A DNA stretch of 64,000 nucleotides from Costus lasius (Eukaryota; Streptophyta; Magnoliopsida; Zingiberales; Costaceae), in assembly GCA_027563935.2 (NCBI GenBank), contig CM050454.1, positions 2,588,501 to 2,652,500 on the forward strand, read 5' to 3'. The notes beneath the pieces were generated by a model. That model ran no database searches. It had not been told where the DNA came from and was given only the letters and a program-made list of their open reading frames with translations. Made by a program: the position numbers and the translations under genes. Within the stretch, counting starts at the first letter, position 1; every line of letters starts with the position of its first letter. Below, piece by piece: positions 36,796 through 44,394 of the stretch.

Positions 36796-39700
36796 TGTTT
36801 ATATTGTTCCAAAAGTAGGTGTTTAGAATGACGAATTCCACTTCCCTAACCTCTCGTGAAGCTGAAAGATCTACACCACTCTTCACTTGTAAATAATGTA
36901 TTCAGCCCAACTTTGTTTGCAAGTAAAGACTTCAAAGTAGAAGTGCATAGCAAACATTGTAGAGTTAGGTTGTAATATCTCTCCTTAGAAATTGTTGCAC
37001 CTATGCACCCAATGATGGTTATATATAAATTAAGCGATAGTTTGTGTTGTCTTCATTGTATTTTAAACCTTATCAATGTCCCTAATGTCTTTCATTATTA
37101 GGTTGATACATTGGGTAACATAGGGAGTCCAACTAATGTGAGGATATTTAGCTTTAACCAACTCACTGACTTACTTAAATTTGCTCCCATTCGGGCACTA
37201 GTTGGATAATATACTTTACTTTAATATATTCGATGATAGACTTCAAAAGCTGATGAATGTAATAAGTATTATAATACTCAGCTGATGCATCTACTGACCT
37301 ATGGAATATAATATAGTTATTACAATAACTAAGAAAATTAATTATACTCATCCTAGTGGGCCCTACCAAGCATCACACATTAGAGCAATGCCGAAGTTCT
37401 ATTACTGCTCCTTCGTGCTTCTAATCCAAATGCGACATTCTTCCCCTTCTTAACAATCTCATATAGGGTAGGTTATTAGATTCTTGGGCCTGATTTTTGC
37501 TTTGCAACTATAGAGGTTTAATAAGTGCCATTTGCTACATAAGTAGAAATCCAGTTAAAGTAAAACCATTTTAAATTTTAAAATAGCATGACCAATGTTA
37601 TGCTTCTTTCACTTTTGTAAGTGTCATCTATTCGTGTTTGCCTACCTGCTTGTAATTGGGGTTAATATCATAAGAGTTTGGTTCGCCAGTTTATTGACTC
37701 AGTCCAAAGAAGCCAGTGACCCCATATCGTCCACGCATATTTGTACCTCAGCTCATTTAATGTGTAGACTCAAATTGAGGTCATTCCATGAATTGCATAT
37801 TAGCTGATTAAACATCCTCCTTGAAAGTATATTGGGCCTTTAATGCTTGAATAGTAGCCTTCATCTTAAGATCTTTAGCAGTTTTATCTTCATGCCCTTG
37901 GTACGAATCAAATGCACAGGTCGAATTCCTAATGTTTCGCAACGATATGCTGCTTCTATATTCAAAACGATTCAAGATTATGACAAATTGTTTTACAGAT
38001 CTCAGTTAACTCCTTTGAGTATTTAGAAATATCTCTGCCAGGAAGATGTTAGTTAATGCAGGTCGCCTTTAAAGATGTTGTTGTGATAAATATATTGCTA
38101 ATGATGATAATTTTTTGATTTTTTTTTTGCATGATTTTAGGTGAGATCAATATTTTTGGCTTTTAGGTGCCATATAATGTCAATCACAATTAATTAAGAA
38201 AAGGGAGCTTGAAGAATTTAACACTGTTTTCTTGGATGAAAAAGAGAGAAAAGAAAAGAAACATATATTTTCCTTAGCTTCCTTGGAAGGAAAAAAAAAG
38301 ATGAACTCTTCATCTATTTCGGTTTTGCCTAAATAAGGCGAAAAATATCTATCTCCCCTGATAGCTCTCTCCCCTACATGAGCTCGCCCTTGCCAACCGC
38401 CAATCGCAAAGCTTCCCCATCCCCCCAACCCTCGCGATGAGCTCGCCCTCCCCGATCACCCGGTCGTGACGTTCACATGTAATCGGCTCCTTCCCTCGCA
38501 TGACATTCACGTGCTCTTTTTTCTATCTACTCCTCTTTCTTTCCTTTCTTAATTTTCTATCACCCCGTTTTTCTTTCCTGGGAGAGTTGTAGAGGTAGTA
38601 AGAGAAGTAGGAGTGAAATGTGAGGGAATGAAAACTTATATAGAGCTCCTGTTCAAATGTGGTGATTCCAAAGTTGCTCTGCACGTTATTCTAAGGTTTT
38701 CAATCTAAATATGTACTAGTCTACCGATTCAATCTTATAGGATATGTTTTTATTATTCTCACCATACTAAATTGTTAGCATGAGCCTAAAAACTAAGTTT
38801 GGATCTTTTCACATTTTATCTCAATGGTTGGATAAGTAGGTGCGTCAAAAGATGACTATGATTGTTACAATATGAAACTTCTTGCATTCCTATACTAATA
38901 ATACTTGATAGTTGTTTACTGAAAATCAATTTTTTGATCCTATTTAAGTTCCTTTCTATCTGCATTTTTATTTGTAGTTTTCTGGCTCCCCATAATTTAT
39001 GTTTTCTTCTTGTCGTTGCAAGTTAATAAATATAAAGGCTGTTTGTGTTGATAATTTTTTAGTTCATGTTTCATGATAAGTAGAATTGTTTTAATGAACT
39101 AAAGAGCTATTATATTTGTTGTTTTTCTTTATATCACAAGTGTTTCTTACTTCTTAATCTTGTTTCCTCTTTGTACTTCCTCATAATTGAATTTTACTCC
39201 TATGTTTGAAATCACCTTTCTTTCATTTTTTTAGTCTTTTTTCTTATGAAAAACAGCGTAATCTTGTTGGGTATGACGAAGACCAACCACGAGCTCTTGA
39301 AAATGAACTTGTTCTCGAGGATGCTATTGCAGATCTTCCAGTTGTAAGCATAAATACGTTACTTGAAGTTCTTATGCGATTAAGTATGTTATCACAGTAG
39401 CTATTTTCAGGTCTCACATGATGAAAACTGGGATCAGATGCCATATGGAAAAAGACCACAAACGGATTTCCAGAAATTCATTCGGCAACCAAAACATGGT
39501 GAGTCATTACTTTGTTAAAACTGAAAGCAAGCAATGTATTAAGTTGCTAACCAAAGCTTAAGCTATTAGGACAGTACCCTGGTTTATGTTTTCATGGTTC
39601 AATACTCCCTTCTATGATCAATCCTTTGGCTTGAATCACGGACACAACATGCATTGTGTCTGACTAGTCACTAGACTGAACAATTAACAAATAATGGCGA

Positions 39701-41465
39701 GCCAAGATTCAAACTCTTAACCTCTAGTTGGTTACCATGTTAAGATTTAATTTGTCTGATCTCTCCTCCCAAAAGGCAAGCAGTGGAATCAGTTTATTAG
39801 CTTCTTGTCCTAGTCCATACTATCATATTTTGTAATATATAAAATTTTTAACAAAATTTATGAAAATAATAACTTCATTATTAGTAATTCTTTTACCTTA
39901 ATATTTATTGAAGATTTTATCGCTAAAAAGAGAGGTATTTCTGTAGACCATTCAATAAACATTCACTAATAAGCTAGAGAGGTAGATAATAGTAGTAATT
40001 TTGGAAGTTTTTTGCAAGATTATAGCATATGATGGAACTAACCTCCAACTAGAGTGCTATACTAATGTGTGATTATCACAATTTGTTTTTTAACCAAGCC
40101 AGTAGAAATTCACCCCCTCTAAGTAAATAGCTAACTAATACTTGAGAAATTGATTGTTATATGTCATCGAATCACAATTCACATCCATTAAGTATAAAAG
40201 AACATCGCATAGTAAAATAAAAAAAAGTCAAAGTTTAGAATAAGTTTTCTATTGCTTCAATATCAAAATCTTTGTTAATATCTTCAGCCAGTCAAAGATT
40301 AGAATAAGTTTTCTATAGCTTCAATATCAAAATCTTTGTTAATATCTTCAGCCTCCTTACCTTGTGTTCTTCGCCTTCATCCAAATTTAAATCATTTTTT
40401 ACTCCAAAGTCTTTTGAAGAATCTATTTGCTCATTGTCTTCCAAGACCTAAATCATTGTTTTCACTTGTAAAAATATAAAGCCATTCATTTTTTTAACTG
40501 AATTGCCCATCCTTTTTGTCAAATTTTTTAACTGATTTTACTGAGCAACTTGCGAGTTAGCCTGAGTTTACCTGAAAAAATGATCCTAATTGCATGTTGT
40601 GTCATTGTATCAACCTCAACAAGTATGCTCATTGAATGGACAAGTCAACACATGATTTTACCACTACTGTATAGACTAGTGAAAGATAGTTAAGTCATGG
40701 TACTACCATGTGAGACTAATACAGCATAGAACAACTAATGTGAACTATGATGCTGAATATAAACTATCTAACAGAGCTAATCATCAAGCTACTGGCCAAG
40801 CCTCTAGTACCTTGCTTATTTTTAGATTATTTGCATTGGATATGCCTAGAACGTAGAAATTTGTATCTCTTAATTAAATATTTATTTTGAAGCATAATCT
40901 TGATTCATGCAATGTCTGATTTGTCATATTCTGACATTTATTTTTATTCTTTTTTCCATCATTTTAATGAAAGAATACAAGTTACGTGAATTACAAGTCT
41001 AAGCATTTGACGCATATATAAGAAAACAAGATTGGAGTTTGGACAAGATTGTTTTCATAATGTTAGTTTTTACATAAGCTTGTTTTCTGATAGTTTTTTC
41101 ATTGAATTTCATTTGCTAATTTCAGATTTCTTTATTTGGAATAATCAGAAATGTTGGGATTGCCTACGAATTGCGCACAGAAATGTCCATCAAATTTGTT
41201 TGATCACCGTGCTTTACCACTAAACACTGATGATTATTTACGAATTTGTCAAATTCCACGAAGAAAGGTTCTTTTCTTTGTATTATGTTGCTGCTTATTT
41301 TTCTGCCATTGTTCCACAAAATTTAAGTTCTTGATCTAGATTCATGAGCCAATTTTACAGGGAGCCAATTTTAGAGATCTCCCTGGTGTCACTGTTGGTC
41401 CTGATAATACTGTTCGTTTTGACCCTAAAATGGAGAGAATACTACTACCATCTGGAAGACCACTT
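10343..41465 (+). CDS. CMT2: CMT2-like chromomethylase, 17 exons, C-terminus not in window
   Basis: This is a DNA (cytosine-5) methyltransferase of the plant chromomethylase family, which acts in the nucleus on chromatin carrying H3K9 methylation; CMT2 mainly methylates CHH sites in long transposons. Exons: 10343-11395, 16977-17011, 18235-18337, 20530-20637, 20793-20912, 21276-21369, 25527-25654, 25748-25813, 25899-26144, 31580-31638, 31720-31786, 31881-32210, 32289-32357, 39257-39343, 39411-39498, 41149-41267, 41361-41465. They join in phase to 959 codons. Order: Ser-rich tail with RRSPRL and RHSPRI motifs, BAH domain about 385-500, motif I DLYCGCGG about 522-529, chromodomain about 627-672, PCQ with catalytic Cys705, ENV at 747-749, QARLG at 774. 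Features pointing to CMT2 rather than CMT3 are the SPR-rich tail, LCKRY, GISGYNR and [13 protein letters not shown]. Motifs IX-X are missing from the window. Start 10343 was chosen over in-frame ATG 10262; the latter would add 27 residues. Confidence 0.9.
12160..12660 (-). pseudogene. RING-H2 zinc-finger gene captured by the hAT element, one in-frame stop
   Basis: From ATG at 12660 the minus strand reads 166 codons to TAA at 12160-12162, interrupted only by TAG at codon 22 (12595-12597). The protein has an acidic middle ([18 protein letters not shown]) and a C-terminal RING-H2 finger of plant ATL/E3-ligase type: CAIG, then [18 protein letters not shown] and CSLCRQLI. The order C-x2-(G)...C-x-H-x2-H-x2-C...C-x2-C is kept, but the second zinc ligand is Gly instead of Cys. 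Such proteins normally act as ubiquitin ligases; here the stop and the lost ligand argue that it is dead. If the stop is bypassed by a downstream start, a shorter protein could still be made. It is intronless, as many RING-H2 genes are. Confidence 0.75.
12693..12823. repeat. Inverted repeat upstream of the captured RING gene
   Basis: CTATGCCTCGTGCTC...GCTCACCACGTGA at 12693-12732 pairs with TCACGTGGTGAGCACGAGGC...ATAG at 12790-12823, leaving a spacer of about 57 bp. Each arm contains a CACGTG G-box core. It lies just upstream of the RING pseudogene's start (minus strand), where a promoter would be. Confidence 0.75.
15009..15433. mobile_element. Short hAT MITE, 425 bp, with decayed TSD
   Basis: The left end is TAGGGATGACAATGGGGC and the right end, read inward on the minus strand, is TAGGGATGGCAAGAAAGCCC. 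Flanking 8-mers TCTGGTGG and TCTCGTAG match at 6 of 8 positions. Subterminal GGGGTCGGGTT/CCCCGACC motifs surround an AT-rich centre. It has the same terminal motif as the element at 2113-3049, so both probably used the same transposase family. Confidence 0.75.
16977..17011 (+). CDS. CMT2: CMT2-like exon 2
   Basis: 35 nt, acceptor TTTACAG, donor TTTAG|GTAAGC. It encodes [11 protein letters not shown] plus two bases of an Arg codon, a linker to the BAH domain. It is very short, but its phase joins exons 1 and 3 exactly. Confidence 0.75.
17012..18234 (+). other. CMT2-like intron 2, 1.2 kb
   Basis: It is mostly filled by a possible element at 17038-17833. A 138-codon open stretch at 17286-17702 has no domain and is read as chance. 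Confidence 0.6.
17038..17833. repeat. Possible transposon-like insert in intron 2
   Basis: The left end TGTTATTTAAAGCGCTAGGTG and the right end (inward on the minus strand) TGTTATTAACAAGCAATTCAG are imperfect inverted repeats. Inside each lie CTAGG and AGGTG(C/A) motifs typical of a plant repeat rich in GCGCCTAGG-like phrases. No clear TSD was found. Confidence 0.35.
18235..18337 (+). CDS. CMT2: CMT2-like exon 3: start of BAH domain
   Basis: 103 nt, acceptor ATATAG, donor AAAG|GTGATT. It encodes [16 protein letters not shown] and then [10 protein letters not shown], the first strands of the BAH domain that reads H3K9me2 in chromomethylases. Confidence 0.85.
18338..20529 (+). other. CMT2-like intron 3, 2.2 kb
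   Basis: It contains a 128-bp tandem duplication (18790-19034) and a GC-rich patch at 20068-20260 that carries ACCGGT/GGTACC motifs of the dispersed family also seen near 28075. No gene was recognised. Confidence 0.6.
18790..19034. repeat. Near-identical 128-bp tandem duplication
   Basis: The copy starting GAAAAGATACAGAACACTAA at 18790 is repeated from 18918 as GAAAAGATATAGAACACTAA and is otherwise almost identical through AATATTTAAAATTTTG. The high identity indicates a recent event. Confidence 0.9.
20530..20637 (+). CDS. CMT2: CMT2-like exon 4: BAH domain
   Basis: 108 nt, phase 0 at both ends, acceptor TTGTAG, donor ACT|GTCAGT (GTCAG is a weaker donor). It encodes the BAH core with [10 protein letters not shown] and [12 protein letters not shown], including the conserved aromatic residues of the histone-binding cage region. 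Confidence 0.85.
20793..20912 (+). CDS. CMT2: CMT2-like exon 5: BAH domain
   Basis: 120 nt, phase 0 at both ends. It encodes [20 protein letters not shown] and [15 protein letters not shown], closely matching the CMT2 wording (HDK-R-FYS, DC-ISKV). The donor is ACT|GTATAA; reading through it gives an immediate stop, which supports splicing here. Confidence 0.85.
20913..21275 (+). other. CMT2-like intron 5, 363 bp
   Basis: Plain AT-rich intron. It includes a GGTACATACTGG-like phrase of the dispersed ACCGGT/GGTACC family. Confidence 0.6.
21276..21369 (+). CDS. CMT2: CMT2-like exon 6: end of BAH domain
   Basis: 94 nt, acceptor TTGCAG, donor ACC|GTAAGT. It encodes [18 protein letters not shown], equivalent to the family motif C/SDYYFDMEY-V-YSTF, and ends with the first base of a split codon. 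Confidence 0.85.
21525..21990. repeat. Degenerate TRIM-like repeats
   Basis: Three diverged copies share the order GGTTTAGT(C/T)CCA, a GTGGTAGAAATGAT-like motif, AGTATATAAGG, CTTACTACCATCA and TTAATAAATTAG. A fourth decayed copy lies near 22950-23060. TCCCACAT followed by TATATAAGG resembles the promoter part of short non-coding LTR elements. No TSD was defined. Confidence 0.4.
23858..24340. repeat. Degenerate minisatellite, unit about 65-70 bp
   Basis: About seven to eight diverged units follow one pattern: ACAATATTCT(T/C)CT, AAAACCCTG(T/C)CA, a TACACTAAAC-like stretch, CTCTTTGGTGTTTAAA and a short spacer. Unit length varies by several bases and identity is low, so the array is old. Confidence 0.65.
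25527..25654 (+). CDS. CMT2: CMT2-like exon 7: methyltransferase motif I
   Basis: 128 nt, acceptor TTTGCAG, donor ACG|GTAAGT. It carries the SAM-binding motif I as [19 protein letters not shown]; the usual family form is YSGCGG, so Ser is replaced by Cys. The acceptor was chosen because it is the only nearby AG that completes the split codon in the right frame. Confidence 0.85.
25748..25813 (+). CDS. CMT2: CMT2-like exon 8: motif II region
   Basis: 66 nt, acceptor TTCATAG, donor GGA|GTATGT. It encodes [20 protein letters not shown], the standard chromomethylase block after motif I. It is separated from exon 7 by a 93-nt intron and from exon 9 by an 85-nt intron. Confidence 0.85.
25899..26144 (+). 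CDS. CMT2: CMT2-like exon 9: linker and start of chromodomain
   Basis: 246 nt, acceptor AAAACAG, donor AAG|GTACAC. It encodes [19 protein letters not shown], an Asn/Ser-rich insert, and the first half of the chromodomain from [14 protein letters not shown] to the basic HELKFK strand. Confidence 0.85.
27522..27615. mobile_element. Tourist-type (PIF/Harbinger) MITE, 94 bp hairpin
   Basis: The arms GAGCCTATTTTATTGGAGAG and (minus strand) GGGTCTATTTTATTGGAGAG extend as near-perfect inverted repeats for about 40 bp through ACAGGGAAAAGAAG, leaving a loop of only a few bases. TAA lies on both sides (27519-27521 and 27616-27618), the 3-bp TSD of PIF/Harbinger elements. Confidence 0.85.
28880..29520 (+). 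pseudogene. LINE reverse-transcriptase C-terminal fragment
   Basis: The frame 28906-29166 contains [18 protein letters not shown] followed by a hydrophobic stretch and [14 protein letters not shown]. This matches the thumb region of plant L1-like LINE reverse transcriptases (RI--W--K-LSYAGR--LI...IPK-----I-----FLWG). Just upstream, a LGNSLGF phrase in the same frame corresponds to the YLG-PL block. Downstream, fragments such as SWNKI and ICEVDIG in shifting frames suggest continuation to about 29520. The RT active site, ORF1 and poly-A tail were not found, so it is an old broken copy. Confidence 0.55.
30555..30755. repeat. Tandem duplication, period about 109 bp
   Basis: ATGAGTTGAAAATGCATCAA at 30557 and at 30666 starts two similar copies that both run through AAGTAGAT(T)GAATTTAAC and TATTCTAGAAAATTAGTGAG. 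Confidence 0.8.
31580..31638 (+). CDS. CMT2: CMT2-like exon 10: chromodomain core
   Basis: 59 nt, acceptor TTCCCAG, donor AAG|GTATTT. It encodes [19 protein letters not shown] with the Trp and Tyr of the methyl-lysine cage (W-KGY...TWEP). Confidence 0.88.
31720..31786 (+). CDS. CMT2: CMT2-like exon 11: end of chromodomain
   Basis: 67 nt, acceptor ATGTCAG, donor CCT|GTAAGT. It encodes [20 protein letters not shown] and LP, the conserved block leading to the catalytic loop. Confidence 0.87.
31881..32210 (+). CDS. CMT2: CMT2-like exon 12: catalytic motifs IV, VI and VIII
   Basis: 330 nt, acceptor TTTCAG. It encodes [16 protein letters not shown] with the catalytic Cys, [10 protein letters not shown] with the ENV motif, and [20 protein letters not shown] (motif VIII). 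The downstream splice site is AAGGAG|GCAAGT, a GC donor in otherwise optimal context. The only nearby GT would break the frame into exon 13. Confidence 0.9.
32211..32288 (+). other. GC-AG intron 12, 78 bp
   Basis: The donor is GAG|GCAAGT and the acceptor TTTTTGTAG. Phase 0 on both sides joins CHPKE to KLPQF. GC donors are about 1 percent of plant introns and typically sit in a perfect AG|GCAAGT context, as here. Confidence 0.85.
32289..32357 (+). CDS. CMT2: CMT2-like exon 13
   Basis: 69 nt, acceptor TTTGTAG, donor GAG|GTCATT. It encodes [20 protein letters not shown] and EFE, the standard block after motif VIII. The next intron is 6.9 kb. Confidence 0.85.
34410..34735. repeat. Dispersed repeat, copy 2
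   Basis: It is related to 5090-5345 and follows the same order of motifs: TACCGGTCTATACC-like start, TTGGTTCAATTTGGTTCATC, TTTTTCTTCCCAAAAA, AATATTTTTATCCAATTTAA and AGAGACGAAAATACGATATG. No coding content. Confidence 0.6.
35380..38700 (-). pseudogene. Decayed hAT transposase (DUF659/BED family)
   Basis: Read on the minus strand, pieces of a plant hAT transposase occur in the right order: ALMCDAW then, after a frameshift, [20 protein letters not shown] and HRSVDAS (about 37420-37290); [19 protein letters not shown] (about 37130); FIYNHHWV (about 36990); [13 protein letters not shown] (about 36890-36850); and near the C-terminus [12 protein letters not shown] (about 35990). Many stops and shifts, plus a (TA)n tract at 36725-36791, break it. 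Its 5' part (37650-38700) is duplicated at 6879-7520. Element ends were not defined. Its family would be a plausible past source of transposase for the hAT MITEs in this window, though that is not shown. Confidence 0.7.
36725..36791. repeat. (TA)n microsatellite
   Basis: About 33 uninterrupted TA units inside the hAT transposase remnant. The reading frames across it on both strands (alternating Tyr-Ile) are artefacts. Confidence 0.97.
39257..39343 (+). CDS. CMT2: CMT2-like exon 14
   Basis: 87 nt, acceptor AAAACAG, donor GTT|GTAAGC. It encodes [20 protein letters not shown] and EDAIADLPV, matching the family block that ends in DAISDLP. Confidence 0.85.
39411..39498 (+). CDS. CMT2: CMT2-like exon 15
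   Basis: 88 nt, acceptor TTTTCAG, donor CATG|GTGAGT. It encodes [19 protein letters not shown], equivalent to the family phrase ending KTDFQRYIR. Confidence 0.85.
39499..41148 (+). other. CMT2-like intron 15, 1.65 kb
   Basis: AT-rich, with one short tandem duplication at 40229-40352. No gene or transposon end was recognised. Confidence 0.65.
40229..40352. repeat. Tandem duplication, period about 62 bp
   Basis: Two copies of a block running from AGTCAAAG(T/A)TTAGAATAAG through TTTTCTAT(T/A)GCTTCAATATC to AATATCTTCAGCC lie directly adjacent with very few differences. Confidence 0.9.
41149..41267 (+). CDS. CMT2: CMT2-like exon 16
   Basis: 119 nt, acceptor AATCAG, donor AAAG|GTTCTT (weak downstream of GT). 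It encodes [20 protein letters not shown] followed by PRRK, the conserved DHRP-N-DDY-R--QIP block before motif IX. Confidence 0.85.
41361..41465 (+). CDS. CMT2: CMT2-like exon 17, last one visible
   Basis: 105 nt, acceptor TTTACAG, donor CTT|GTAAGT. It encodes [20 protein letters not shown] and ILLPSGRPL. In the family this is followed at once by VP-Y--(S/T)F--GKS-(K/R)PF-RLWWDE and the target-recognition/motif IX-X block, which I could not find in the following 22.5 kb. Confidence 0.87.
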
Positions 41466-43898
41466 GTAAGTCAATCTTTAGCTTTGCCAAAATAGTTGTT
41501 TGTTAATGAATCCAGAATAATCTTCTCACAAGTTCTTTAAAATTTACCTTTATGTTTTCTGCCAACTATTATGTTCACTTTTTTATTCAATTAATGCATT
41601 CCCACGTGCTTAGGTTGCATGTTAAACTAAAAGGCAGTTTGCCAAAATTCCAAGTTTTCTTTGATTATTTCAATTTCGTGAAAAGGGGTACTTACGTGGA
41701 GCAAGGAAAAGAAATGCAGTGTCATTGGGTATCATTGCAATGTCATTGGACAATCAAAACGAAATATGTAAGCTTAGAGACGAAAAGATGGCTCTGATTA
41801 TGATTTGTTGATGATATGATTCTTTGTTTTGCCAACTCAGAAGTATATAAAGATGACAAGGGATGAGTTGAATAAGAACAGAAGTAAAAATTAAATTTTT
41901 AGGGTTTGGCAGAGGATATGGATATATATATAGGTTGTCTCTCACGGTATAACCCATTAACCCTTAATATTCTCTTTCAAGTTAGAGCAAAAATATTAAT
42001 TAAGCCTAACTTGCTATATAGATTAGAAAATTTCATTTGGCCTAAAACTTTTGTAAAATAATTTTATATGGTATACAAATTAGTTTATTTATAATAGTTT
42101 CTTGGATAAAATAACAATTGAACTTTGTATTTTGTATTTTATAAAAGACTATATTTGTGGCAATGAAGATACGAGACTAATTTTCACAGTACATATCCAT
42201 TAGAGTTAGCATGTAAAACATGTAGTATGTACTATTGATACGTATGCTGCTTCATAACTAAATTGAGCTACTAGATTCTATTCTTACTTTTCCAAATCAC
42301 TAAATTATCCCCTAAACAGTAGTTTACACACAAAGTTGAGCAAGTGTTGACTCTTTCATTTAGCTACAATTGAAGGTAGAATTAGTGTATTAGAGCATTA
42401 TCATTATTAGAACATGCAAAGATATACCAAACTTATTTTTTGTTTTTGTATTAAAATTTTGGAATACATCATACTTTAGACAGATGTTTTAATAGAAAAA
42501 ACCAACACATCATAGAATGATAATCAATTAATATAACAAAGTATTGATGACCATTTTTACCAAGAACAAGACTCAGGCCCAGTCATCTAAGTGTACTAAA
42601 AAGGAATATAAGCTAAGGTTATTAGGATTCAAATTCTACCTAGGAATGGTAAAGGCTCCATAGGGTCAAATCCAAATCCATATCCATAGGCTCGTAAGAT
42701 CCAAATCCATAGGCTCGTAAGATCCTACTAAAAGATAAAAAAATAAATTATTTAAAAAATATATTCATAAACTAAGTGTAATATATACATTATAATAACT
42801 AATAAATATTTTTCAATTTTGAACCGGTAAGTCACTAACTATTTTGTAATTAACTAATCATAAGACAAATTAAAAGAGGATACTAAATAAATAAAAATAA
42901 TTATTTGCAAGCAAATAATTCAATCAAAGTAACAAACAAATAGAATGAAAGAAACATAAATGAAACTATTAGAGAAATAAAAATGAAGAAAAGCACTAAA
43001 ATCTAATGGGTCATGGATGAGAAATGTATATTGTAACATTACTTATATTATAAACGTTAATGATATTATATGGTCAAAATAATATTTTATTTTTTATAAG
43101 GTAAGATTTGAAATATATATGAACATTATCCTAATTCAATAGTTGAGAATTGAGTTTGTTTATTTTGGTTAACCAAGTTACTAATAAAGCAATAATATTT
43201 AGATAAAGACTAGATTTTCAAACACTCATAATTAGTTGAACTAATATAATTAGGGGAACTACATTCCAAACTGTGCTATGGAATGATTGGATTGTTATTG
43301 CTACTTAAACATATGTCTAACTATGGACGTAAGCTTCTATTAATATGACTTGACCAAAAAGGAACATGATGACTTGTACCCTATTGATAAGCATCACAAG
43401 CAAAAGTCAGGACAATAATGACATAAAATGATGATCCGCAAGGAAGAGGTGATTAGGCTAATAATGTCATACATTTGGAATGGGTTAGAGTTAAAAGGCA
43501 TTTTGTGATGGTGAGAATGATGAATCAAGCATATAGATGTCTTGCCAAGGAGTCATGAATGAGTTATATCATTTATAACCCTGGACCTGGTTAACTTAAC
43601 TCAAATATGACCCCTATATTAATTATGTCAAAAGTCTTTACCCTAAACACGACCCATAGGTCAACTTAACACAACTTAACATCCTAAGTAACTAACTTGT
43701 GTTCCAACATGACCCAAATAATATATTTATTAATTGGGTCATTTCTTAACCTGACTAGCCTAAGCATGCTCACGAATCACAACTTAGGGCCAAGATCGAT
43801 TTGGCATTTATCGGAGACAATATGAAATTGTAGAGCTTCGCTTGGAAGTTGATGTTGTGCTTGTAGATGAGGAGACGATGCCAACAAACCTTGATATA
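41466..43898 (+). other. Start of CMT2-like intron 17 or 3' flank; no gene seen
   Basis: It follows an intact GTAAGT donor. A stretch near 41865-41985 (GAACAGAAGTAAAAATTAAA ... TATAACCCATTAACCCTTAA) resembles the LTR-like sequence next to the Copia primer site near 46940-47000. A short repeat (CCATAGGCTCGTAAGATCC, twice) lies near 42690-42725. No terminal chromomethylase exon was found. Confidence 0.5.
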
Positions 43899-44394
43899 GG
43901 CTTTGTTTGGCACAGCTGGTCACTTGATTTTGCTGGTCAAAACAATAGATTTTTAACAAATTAAGGTGTTTGACAAGCTGCTTCTAGGTTTGGCAACATG
44001 AGTTTAAAAAAGCTAGGAGGGAGTTGCTTTTGGCTACTTTCTAGCTATTTTTCTTTTCGCATCTTAAGTTCGTACTTACATTTGTGCATCTTTTCGATGA
44101 CAAAATTATTTTTTAAAATTATTATTTTAATAAAATTTATTAAATCTAAATTTTTTTTCTATTATTATTTAATTTTTTAAAAAATAGCAAAAATTAATAT
44201 TATTTTAATAAAAATTATTAAAATTATTATTATTAAATTTAATTTTAAATTAAAAATTATTTATTACTATTATTTAATTTTATTTTCAAAAAAATTGACC
44301 AGCATAATAATTTACCCAAATATCATTTAACTTTTCCAACCAATATTTTTTCAATCATCAAAAGTTAAAAGTTTCAGCTATGTCAAACGGAGCC
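43899..44394. mobile_element. MITE-like element, 496 bp, with 19-bp terminal inverted repeats
   Basis: The left end GGCTTTGTTTGGCACAGCT and the right end read inward, GGCTCCGTTTGACATAGCT, match at 15 of 19 positions. Nearby GCTGGTCAAAAC and TTGACCAGC also pair. The centre is very AT-rich. No convincing TSD was seen. The termini resemble those of plant Tourist/Stowaway-like MITEs beginning GGC-(C/T)GTTTGG. Confidence 0.55.

Larger units (their letters stand above)
32358..39256 (+). other. CMT2-like intron 13, 6.9 kb
   Basis: It contains the second copy of the 5-kb-region dispersed repeat (34410-34735), short repeats with ATATAAGCTTCTTATAAA near 34940-35085, and the decayed hAT transposase element (about 35380-38700). 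The first 2 kb show nothing recognisable. Confidence 0.65.

Noticed and set aside
36636..36886. Open frames across the (TA)n tract on both strands.
   Set aside because: Simple alternating Tyr-Ile from a microsatellite.
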